Program-made: the position numbers and the translations under genes
The notes under the pieces: model-generated
Told to the model about the DNA's origin: nothing
Seen by the model: the letters and a program-made list of their open reading frames with translations, nothing else
Databases searched by the model: none
DNA from: Gammaproteobacteria bacterium
Lineage (GTDB): Bacteria; Pseudomonadota; Gammaproteobacteria; Burkholderiales; Sulfuricellaceae
Assembly: GCA_018823025.1 (NCBI GenBank)
Contig: JAHJJI010000132.1
Location: 1 to 44,999 of the forward strand
Direction: 5' to 3'
DNA length: 44,999 nucleotides
Shown: one piece after another, positions 9,304-16,478 of the stretch
Layout: every line of letters starts with the position of its first letter
Position numbering within the stretch: the first letter of the stretch is position 1

Positions 9304-10464
9304 ATGTCCGAACTCACTCCCGAAGACGCTCTGCGTCTCAACGTACTGCTCGCCGGAGAAATCCAGGCAATCCGCATTGATGAAGCCAACATGACGGTTC
9401 TCGGTTTGTCCCCGCGCGGCGAAGCAGCGGTCAAATTGCATCCGACCGGGCGTAGCGACCAGTACCTGCGCCGGGTGCGCGAACTTCTTGCGGGCCACGC
9501 CATCGGCTCGCCTGGTGGCTATCCAGTCTATATACAACGCTGGACGCGCATGGGACAAGCTCGCGACAAGGGACTGGATCGCCTGCTGTTGCTCGGCGAA
9601 CCCGAGGCGGTGGTATCGGTAGCCTATTCCAATGGTCTCACCGACGAACTGGCGCGTTGCGCCTGGTGGGCTATGCCGACCGCCGACAATGCCCGGCGCA
9701 TGCTGGAGAGGGAATGCGTCGTACAAGGGCAAATGGGCAAAATTCTAGCCGATTACCTGATCGAACATCTGCCCTTCGAAAGCGAACCCCATATCATCAT
9801 GGACACTGTGCGAATCGTGCTCCAACCGGGGTTGACCGACGCGTCAGCCCGACAGCGCCTGTGGAAGAAGGCTACCTACGACAATGCCTACTACCTCGGC
9901 TTTCTCGAGTGCATGCCGGATGAACTGCTGGAACAACGCACTCCACGCGCTGATTGGGAGACCCAGCGGGCAAAACTGACACCACTAATCGTAAAGGGCA
10001 ATCCTTACGCCCGCCAGTTGGAACGACTGCTATCCGGGCCGGGCCAAGCCTTCCTTCAGACCAGCGAAGAAGTGTTGCGTCGGCCGGAAAACCAGGATGT
10101 GATTATCGCCCTTCTGAATGCGATAGCGACCTATTTTTCTGCGGTAGGGACGGGGGCCGGCGCCTGTAGACGCTCAGTCGAGGCTGCCCTTGCCCACGCT
10201 GAAGCACTCTGCGCCAGCAACGAGCAGCCAGTGGAAATACGGGAACTGCTCAATGCAGTGCCGAAATTGGCCGGAGAAATACGGGCGATGATCGCACTAG
10301 CGTGCATGAGCGCGGAAGTAGCGACACCGGTGCTGGCATTAACCACCGCCTCTGGCACCTTGATGCGCAAAAAACTGGAACCGGTTATCACTCCTATCCT
10401 GCATCAGTTTGCCACGCTCAGGGGGCGGCCATTCACAGCCACCGCTCCGAGGCGGCGGCGCTAA
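9304..10464 (+). CDS. DsrS-like protein (tentative)
   Basis: A 386-residue cytoplasmic protein with no recognisable catalytic motif, no signal peptide and no membrane segment. The N-terminal part (residues about 1-115) includes LRLNVLLAGEIQAIRID and a conserved-looking GSPGGYPVYIQRWTRMG. The middle is helical and Trp/Arg rich (CAWWAMPTADNARRML). The C-terminus ends in a run of arginines. From memory it resembles proteins annotated as sulfur reduction protein DsrS, which in Allochromatium affects expression of the dsr genes; this is recall, not a search. It starts 7 bases after the VWA gene, so the three genes look like one transcript. No strong ribosome binding site is visible, suggesting coupled translation. 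Confidence 0.5.
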   Translation: MSELTPEDALRLNVLLAGEIQAIRIDEANMTVLGLSPRGEAAVKLHPTGRSDQYLRRVRELLAGHAIGSPGGYPVYIQRWTRMGQARDKGLDRLLLLGEPEAVVSVAYSNGLTDELARCAWWAMPTADNARRMLERECVVQGQMGKILADYLIEHLPFESEPHIIMDTVRIVLQPGLTDASARQRLWKKATYDNAYYLGFLECMPDELLEQRTPRADWETQRAKLTPLIVKGNPYARQLERLLSGPGQAFLQTSEEVLRRPENQDVIIALLNAIATYFSAVGTGAGACRRSVEAALAHAEALCASNEQPVEIRELLNAVPKLAGEIRAMIALACMSAEVATPVLALTTASGTLMRKKLEPVITPILHQFATLRGRPFTATAPRRRR

Positions 10465-10477
10465 TTCCGGGAATACA

Positions 10478-11191
10478 TCACTTCCTTACAGCACTGCGCT
10501 CAGGCATGGAAAGCCGGGACATATAGTCAACCACCGCTTCCATGTCTGCATCGCTGTAATTCTGCACCACCTTCACCATCTTGAGGTTGGCGTTCCCGCG
10601 CTTGCCATCGCGAATATTCATGATCTGGCGCAACATGTATTTGTAATGCTGCCCCGCCAGAACAGGGTAAAACTTCTTCTCGTTGCCCTCACCGTTTTCG
10701 CCATGACAGTCGTGGCAGTCGCTTTTGTACAGTTCCTTGCCGCGCGCCAGACTGGTGCCCGGACCTTTGCCGTTGTCATGCGGAATTTTCATGTTCTGCA
10801 GGTAAACGGCAACATCGGCGATTTCCTGCATATCGATAATGTGCTTGCCGGCGAACGGGAACATCTTCGGGTTTTCCCTGCGGCCATCGCGCACGTCGGC
10901 CATCTGCTTGATCAGCACGGTTGCATGCTGGCCCGCCAACTGCGGGTAGGTTCCGTCCCTTAGCCCGGCGCCGTCCGACTTGTGGCAGCCTTGGCAAACG
11001 CGGTAGGCAATGCGCCCGCGTTCAGCGTCGCCTTTCAGTTTGAGAATTTCGGCCTTTTCACCGGCGGGTTCGTTCCAGACATAGCCCTTGGATTCGACTC
11101 CCGGCGCTTTGGGCTGCTGAGGCACATCGGCCAAGACGGGAACTGTCTGCACCAAAATCAAAGCCGCCGCCAGAAAAAAAAGTTTTTTCAT
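10478..11191 (-). CDS. Diheme cytochrome c (c4-like), periplasmic
   Basis: A 237-residue secreted protein with a signal peptide ending near VPVLA-DVP (residue 21). Two haem-attachment motifs are present: CQGCH at 66-70 and CHDCH at 159-163. Each is followed by a LAGQH segment, which is typical of the two-domain cytochrome c4 family. Candidate distal methionines lie in KMFPFAG and LKMVKVV. It is more divergent than the other two cytochromes here and carries an extra 35-residue N-terminal stretch before the first domain. The gene is third on the minus strand in a run of three and ends 13 bases from the convergent DsrS-like gene, with no clear terminator between them. A role in electron transfer to a terminal oxidase is inferred from the family. 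Confidence 0.88.
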   Translation of the reverse strand: MKKLFFLAAALILVQTVPVLADVPQQPKAPGVESKGYVWNEPAGEKAEILKLKGDAERGRIAYRVCQGCHKSDGAGLRDGTYPQLAGQHATVLIKQMADVRDGRRENPKMFPFAGKHIIDMQEIADVAVYLQNMKIPHDNGKGPGTSLARGKELYKSDCHDCHGENGEGNEKKFYPVLAGQHYKYMLRQIMNIRDGKRGNANLKMVKVVQNYSDADMEAVVDYMSRLSMPERSAVRK

Positions 11192-11284
11192 TATCGTTTC
11201 CTTGTCTACGATTAATATCCCACGCTGTCAGGCATGGGCGCACAAGCAAGCAACACCCTTGCGGGCGTGAGCAAAATATCCCAC

Positions 11285-11917
11285 TTATTTTAATGGGACT
11301 CCCGCAAGATACTCCGCCACGGCCTTCATTTCCTGCTCCGTCATTTTAATCGTGACGGACTGCATCGCCAGTCCCTTGTCGTTATCGCGCTCGCCAGTAT
11401 TGAAGCGCTTCAGCTGCAACAAGGTGTACTCGGCATGCTGTCCGGCAAGGTGGGGGAAAAAAGCATAGCCGGAGGCATCTGCCTCATGGCAGCCAGCACA
11501 GGCCGGCACGCCGGCCTCAGGGTTGCCGTCCATGTAAATCTTTTTCCCCTGAGCCAGCAGGGCCGAGTTTTTGACCACGCCAGGCTTAGCTTTCTGTCCG
11601 GCAAAATAGAGCGCAAGGTTGGCCATGTCATCGGGCGTCAGGCTCGCCACCATGGCAACCATGATTTCATTCTTACGCTTGCCTGACTTGTAATCCTTGA
11701 GCTGCTTGAGGAGATACTCGGGTTGCTTGCCCGCCAGCTTGGGAAATTCCGGGTTGGTCGGCTCTGTGCCGTTGCCATCGATGCCATGACAAGCCAGACA
11801 AACCTGGGAGGCTATCAGCTTGCCCTTTGCCGGGTCGCCCTTGGGGGGGGCTGCCACGGCCCCGGTGGCCGTTAATCCAACCATCACTGCGAGAATTACC
11901 ATTTTTTTCACGTTCAA
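11285..11917 (-). CDS. Cytochrome c4-type diheme cytochrome
   Basis: A 210-residue periplasmic diheme cytochrome with a signal peptide cleaved near AVA-APP (residue 23). Haem motifs are CLACH at 40-44 and CAGCH at 140-144. The two domains repeat the pattern haem motif, FPKLAGKQPEYLLKQL or FPHLAGQHAEYTLLQL, then MVAMVASLTPDDM or MQSVTIKMTEQEM with the axial methionine. The C-terminal AEYLAGV is diagnostic of c4. It likely shuttles electrons between the bc1 complex and an oxidase or another acceptor. It sits between two related genes on the same strand and probably arose by duplication. Confidence 0.93.
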   Translation of the reverse strand: MNVKKMVILAVMVGLTATGAVAAPPKGDPAKGKLIASQVCLACHGIDGNGTEPTNPEFPKLAGKQPEYLLKQLKDYKSGKRKNEIMVAMVASLTPDDMANLALYFAGQKAKPGVVKNSALLAQGKKIYMDGNPEAGVPACAGCHEADASGYAFFPHLAGQHAEYTLLQLKRFNTGERDNDKGLAMQSVTIKMTEQEMKAVAEYLAGVPLK

Positions 11918-12059
11918 TTCTCCCTAAAAACCGCCGCAATACTTCTAAGCATCAGGAATTATTAATTTAATTTTACCTTAAAACACTGCATTGAACTCAA
12001 CAGCTCATAAAGGGCCTTGGAAAACAGGCACGTAATGCTTGCAGGGACTCCACGAACGA

Positions 12060-12089
12060 GAAAGGGTGACTTGCGCCACCCTTTCTTTT
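12060..12089 (+). terminator. Hairpin with T-tail on the plus strand between two minus-strand cytochrome genes
   Basis: GAAAGGGTG (12060-12068) and CACCCTTTC (12077-12085) form a perfect 9-bp stem around an 8-base loop. TTTT follows on the plus strand. It is correctly placed to act downstream of the cytochrome gene ending at 12116, but the T-tail is on the other strand, so for minus transcripts it lacks the U-run. Confidence 0.55.
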
Positions 12090-12115
12090 AACCCGCCTGA
12101 GTTTGATTCAGAGAA

Positions 12116-12736
12116 TCAATGCAGACCGGAAATATATTCCGCCACAGCTTTCATTTCCTTGTCGGACATTTTCATGGCGACCATCTGCATCATCTTGCCA
12201 GGGTCGTTAGCGCGATCGCCGTTGCGGAATTTGATCAGTTCCGCAACAATATAGTCGCCATGCTGACCAGACAGGCGCGGGAACATCGACGGGATGCCGG
12301 AACCAGTAGGGCCGTGGCAACCGCTACAGGCCGGCACACCCATCTCAGCGACACCACCCCGATAGATTTTTTCACCTTGCGCGGCCAGCGCCTTGTCCTG
12401 GGCGGCGGCCGGCGCCTGTTTTTGCCCGCCAAAATAGGCCGACAGATTCTTCATGTCTTCTGGTGTAAGGGCTGCGACCATGCCCGCCATGATTGCACTC
12501 GTTCGTTCGCCCGATTTGAAGTTAATCAGCTGCTTGTTAAGATAATCAGGGTGCTGGGATGCCAACTTAGGATTAACCGGCGCCGGGCTATTGCCATCCG
12601 CACCATGACACGCCACGCAGACTGTATTAACGATCTGCTGAGCCTTCGCCGGGTCAGCCTTGCTTACCATTTCCGCGTTTACCCCTGATGCGGTCATCAA
12701 CCCGACAACCGCGGCCACCACCATGGCTTGTTTCAT
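12116..12736 (-). CDS. Cytochrome c4-type diheme cytochrome
   Basis: A 206-residue periplasmic diheme cytochrome with a signal peptide ending near VNA-EMV (residue 21). Haem motifs are CVACH at 40-44 and CSGCH at 137-141. LASQHPDYLNKQL and LSGQHGDYIVAEL follow each haem, and MAGMVAALTPEDM and MMQMVAMKMSDKEM supply the distal methionines. It ends with AEYISGLH. It is closely similar in layout to the 11285-11917 gene. As the first gene in the minus-strand run it is transcribed from the region shared with divergent engB. Confidence 0.94.
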   Translation of the reverse strand: MKQAMVVAAVVGLMTASGVNAEMVSKADPAKAQQIVNTVCVACHGADGNSPAPVNPKLASQHPDYLNKQLINFKSGERTSAIMAGMVAALTPEDMKNLSAYFGGQKQAPAAAQDKALAAQGEKIYRGGVAEMGVPACSGCHGPTGSGIPSMFPRLSGQHGDYIVAELIKFRNGDRANDPGKMMQMVAMKMSDKEMKAVAEYISGLH

Positions 12737-12751
12737 CGCCTACTCCTGAAT

Positions 12752-12780
12752 TTGCTAAAAATAACTTGGCATTCTATACC
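12752..12780 (+). promoter_or_regulatory. Candidate engB promoter
   Basis: TTGCTA (12752-12757) and TATACC (12775-12780) are separated by exactly 17 bases, 39 bases before the engB ATG. On the opposite strand TAGAAT (12771-12776) could be the -10 of the cytochrome c4 gene. The two divergent promoters may therefore overlap. Confidence 0.5.
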
Positions 12781-12818
12781 AAATTTGCCTTATCATGCCA
12801 GACTGAAAAAGGAACAAC

Positions 12819-13445
12819 ATGGCATTATTTCAAGAAGCACAGTTTTTTATCTCGGCTGACAAGCTTACCGACTTGCCGCCACCCAGCGGCGTAGAAATTG
12901 CCTTCGCGGGCCGCTCCAACTCGGGAAAATCAAGCGCAATCAACACGCTGGCCAATCGCAATCGTCTCGCATTCGTCAGCAAAACACCGGGGCGCACCCA
13001 GTTGATCAATTTTTTCAGCCTGGGTAACGACCGCTTTCTGGTTGATCTTCCCGGCTACGGCTACGCTAAGGTGCCTGAGGCCATGCGAGTGCATTGGCAA
13101 AGTGTGTTGAGCCGCTACCTGATGGAGCGGGAATCTCTGTACGGTCTGGTGCTGATCATGGATGCCCGTCACCCGCTCACCCCGCTGGATCACCAAATGC
13201 TCAACTGGTTTATCCCCACCTGCAAGCCGGTACACGTCCTGCTCACCAAGGCGGACAAACTAAGCAAGCAGCAAGCCACATCCACTCTGCGCGCAGTTCG
13301 GACCGAGCTCGAGCGCACTTACCCAAACTGCACGGTTCAACTTTTTTCCAGTTTGAAACGGGTCGGCCTCGACGAGGCGGAAGCAATGATAGGAAAATGG
13401 TTGTCTGCTCCCCAAGAGGACATGGGGGCCATTGTTGCGCATTGA
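12819..13445 (+). CDS. engB: EngB/YsxC/YihA ribosome-biogenesis GTPase
   Basis: An essential small GTPase needed for late assembly of the 50S subunit. It is 208 residues long, standard for the family. G1 is GRSNSGKSS at 31-39, G2 includes the TPGRT stretch at 56-60, G3 is DLPGYG at 76-81, and G4 is TKAD at 143-146. ATG 12819 follows AAAGGAACAAC. The engB-hemB order is common in betaproteobacteria. The gene is divergent from the cytochrome c4 gene. Confidence 0.96.
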   Translation: MALFQEAQFFISADKLTDLPPPSGVEIAFAGRSNSGKSSAINTLANRNRLAFVSKTPGRTQLINFFSLGNDRFLVDLPGYGYAKVPEAMRVHWQSVLSRYLMERESLYGLVLIMDARHPLTPLDHQMLNWFIPTCKPVHVLLTKADKLSKQQATSTLRAVRTELERTYPNCTVQLFSSLKRVGLDEAEAMIGKWLSAPQEDMGAIVAH

Positions 13446-13474
13446 CGCAATCTGGTGACATTGATAATCTTTGT

Positions 13475-13514
13475 AAATAAAAAGCCCCCGGGTAAAGGGG
13501 AGTAAACCCGGGGG
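13475..13514 (-). terminator. Intrinsic terminator of the small RNA
   Basis: ACCCGGGGG and CCCCCGGGT pair perfectly over 9 bp (13485-13493 with 13506-13514). On the minus strand they are followed by CTTTTTATTT. On the plus strand no T-run follows, so it should not stop engB transcription efficiently. Confidence 0.75.
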
Positions 13515-13608
13515 AGTGAAACGCCTTAACAGGGGGTTAAGGCACCCGCTCAGGGAGGAAAAGCGGGGGACGAAAGGGTTATCGTCCATTCGCTCAGAGT
13601 AGAATGGC
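13475..13608 (-). ncRNA. Candidate small RNA between engB and hemB, anti-hemB-like, with C-rich loops
   Basis: Read on the minus strand this is a chain of five hairpins. The stems are 13602-13607/13586-13591, 13582-13587/13568-13573, 13562-13567/13545-13550, 13536-13543/13523-13530 and 13506-13514/13485-13493. The last is a 9-bp GC stem followed by CTTTTTATTT, a textbook intrinsic terminator. Loops of hairpins 2-5 read UAACCCUU, UUUCCUCCCUG, CCCCU and UUACUCCCCUUU. The repeated C-rich loops could pair with Shine-Dalgarno sequences. A weak -10 (TATGCT near 13613-13618) would start the RNA at hairpin 1. An anti-hemB RNA is described upstream of hemB in Burkholderia; equivalence is inferred from position and strand. 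Confidence 0.65.
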
Positions 13609-13616
13609 CAGCATAA

Positions 13617-14732
<1,116 letters not shown>

Positions 14733-14799
14733 CGGGCAATGTTCGAAAGATTTTCATCTCCCCTCCTCAATTACCAATCACCAAAATGGACCATTTCAA

Positions 14800-14824
14800 C
14801 TCAAAATTCTTGTCGAATTTTGAG
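14800..14824. repeat. AT-rich perfect hairpin between convergent hemB and ycgR-like genes
   Basis: CTCAAAATTC (14800-14809) and GAATTTTGAG (14815-14824) form a perfect 10-bp stem with a 5-base loop, midway between two convergent stop codons. No clear T-run follows on either strand. Its place suggests a bidirectional 3'-end structure. Confidence 0.5.
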
Positions 14825-14853
14825 ATCATTTGACCGGTTAAGTAACTCAAGGG

Positions 14854-15627
14854 CTATTGACGGTCCCGTTCCATGGCCCGTCTCTCACGCTCCATTTTGA
14901 TAATATAGCGTTGAATCATGGACTGCGTATTGGCCGACAAGTTGATAAACTGACAACCTGCCCGTTTGGTTTTCAACCCATTTCTTAAAGTCACTTCGAA
15001 CACGTTCCGTATTTCCATGGTCGCCACAATATTGCCGATTTCGGGCAATATCAGGTTGCATCCATTAAATATCATCCCGGGTTCCACGACAGCATCTGCC
15101 GGCGGGAGAACAACACCTACGCCACCGATGCTAATGTCTGCAACCACCATTTCAATCTTGAGCTTGTCGTCGATTGATACGATACATTTCAATGGGTTGA
15201 CGATAGGCGTCGTCACCCGATAATATTCCCGCCGCTGTAGCTTGATCAACGACTTGGGAAGTTCGGTCCTGAACACATCGCGGCCTTCGAGCCGGGTCTT
15301 TTCTATCCAGTTGGCGACAAACTGAACTTTGACCTTCTCTTGGGCCGTAACAAAAATTATTTTACCGCTATCAAGAATTTTTTCATTGAGCGCTTCGTTC
15401 GCACCTAAATCCAGAAAAACCAGTTCCTCGTCCGGGTCTATATCAATGATGGATGTCAGTATGAAATTTTCACCACGGTTAAAATAGATGGTTACCAGCT
15501 CGGTTTTTTCCATCACTGCGCGAAGAATATAGACAATCTCTTTCTTCCAACTCACCGTAAAACTGCTGGCGTCGTCTTCGTTGGTAACCGATAGGCCTTG
15601 GGATGGATTTTCGGCAGGGGTTACCAT
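14854..15627 (-). CDS. YcgR-like PilZ-domain protein (c-di-GMP receptor)
   Basis: A 257-residue cytoplasmic protein. The N-terminal YcgR/PilZN-like domain spans about residues 25-125 and the PilZ domain about 130-245. The c-di-GMP motif R133-E-Y-Y-R137 and DISIGGVGV (D164-S166-G169) are intact, so ligand binding is expected. In enterobacteria YcgR slows the flagellar motor. No flagellar gene is in this window, so the target could instead be the type IV pilus or exopolysaccharide machinery encoded nearby; that is inference. The N-terminal 25 residues are poorly conserved and the ribosome binding site is weak, so the exact start is uncertain. Confidence 0.82.
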   Translation of the reverse strand: MVTPAENPSQGLSVTNEDDASSFTVSWKKEIVYILRAVMEKTELVTIYFNRGENFILTSIIDIDPDEELVFLDLGANEALNEKILDSGKIIFVTAQEKVKVQFVANWIEKTRLEGRDVFRTELPKSLIKLQRREYYRVTTPIVNPLKCIVSIDDKLKIEMVVADISIGGVGVVLPPADAVVEPGMIFNGCNLILPEIGNIVATMEIRNVFEVTLRNGLKTKRAGCQFINLSANTQSMIQRYIIKMERERRAMERDRQ

Positions 15628-15654
15628 GCTGCCCCGCCAGGAACTGCGGAAAGA

Positions 15655-15669
15655 ATGTCATGCTGACAT
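15655..15669. promoter_or_regulatory. Small palindrome upstream of the ycgR-like gene
   Basis: ATGTCA-TGC-TGACAT is a perfect 6-bp inverted repeat 28 bases upstream of the start at 15627. It could be a regulator site. The remaining ~150 bases up to the next gene show nothing else clear. Confidence 0.3.
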
Positions 15670-15829
15670 CCAGCAAGGATTACCCATAAGTTATTATGGA
15701 AAGAGAAAGAGCAGAAAGACAACGGAGGCGTCATTAAAAATGGGGTCTCTAAAACTATTTAGAAAACAAAAACGCAAGATTCTTTTTTATTCGCCTCAGG
15801 CAAGAATGCGCATGCAAAGTATAAGGGCA

Positions 15830-16477
15830 TTATCCTTCTTCAAGCAATGCCTCGACCTGCCTGGCGTGCGCGCGTACATTTTTTTCAGAAGGACCACGCG
15901 GGATTTGGCGTATATCCCCCGCAGCAAATACCGTCACATTAATTTCTGCGGAGCCCTCCAGCAAAGTGAAGACTGGGAGGGCGCGCTCTTCGCTCCCAAA
16001 ATAGAGGTGCTTTTCGCCACTTTTATAGGGCACCTGCCGAGCCAGTAGAAACAATTCTACCTCCTTGGCGCTATCTGTGAACAACTGCAGGTTAATGTCC
16101 GAGTAGCGGGTTGCCGTGCCATTCAAAACAGAACCAGTAAGGTACGGGTTGAACTGCCCCAGCAGGCGCATCGCATCCAATGCCTGCTGCCGCAACTGGC
16201 TTAAACGCGCACTTTGCTCACCCCTCTGGTAAAGCGCCTGATAATCCCTTAAGGCCCGCTCGACTTCTTCATTATCAGGCAGATTGTGTGTGTCCGGCGC
16301 ACCTATCTGGCGAGCCGCCTTGTGCTTGGCCAAGGCATAATTCTGAAGGCCATCCTCCGCAATAATACGGGCCGCTTGGTGCGCGATTCGCTCACGCATA
16401 CGAAGATTCGCGGATTTTTCTCTCTCTCGATACATCTGAGCGGGCTTTTCGCCCAAGTCTTTATCCCGTCCCGACAT
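15830..16477 (-). CDS. Nucleotidyltransferase-like protein of unknown function
   Basis: About 215 residues from ATG 16477. The frame is open to 16567, but that would overlap ponA by 89 bases, while ATG 16477 lies one base after the ponA stop, indicating translational coupling. The N-terminal half is charged and helical (MYREREKSANLRMRERIAHQ). The centre contains YLTGSVLNGTATRYSDINLQL, which matches the GS...D pattern of the polymerase-beta nucleotidyltransferase fold, though the second acidic residue is Asn (DIN, not DxD). A further strand, EINVTVFA, might hold the third acidic position. I do not recognise a named family. Co-expression with PBP1A hints at an envelope or stress role, without proof. 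Confidence 0.7.
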   Translation of the reverse strand: MSGRDKDLGEKPAQMYREREKSANLRMRERIAHQAARIIAEDGLQNYALAKHKAARQIGAPDTHNLPDNEEVERALRDYQALYQRGEQSARLSQLRQQALDAMRLLGQFNPYLTGSVLNGTATRYSDINLQLFTDSAKEVELFLLARQVPYKSGEKHLYFGSEERALPVFTLLEGSAEINVTVFAAGDIRQIPRGPSEKNVRAHARQVEALLEEG

Positions 16478-16478
16478 T

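Noticed and set aside
13475-13610. The hemB-upstream hairpins as a plus-strand riboswitch or leader.
   Set aside because: The stems exist on both strands, but the U-run terminator is present only on the minus strand.
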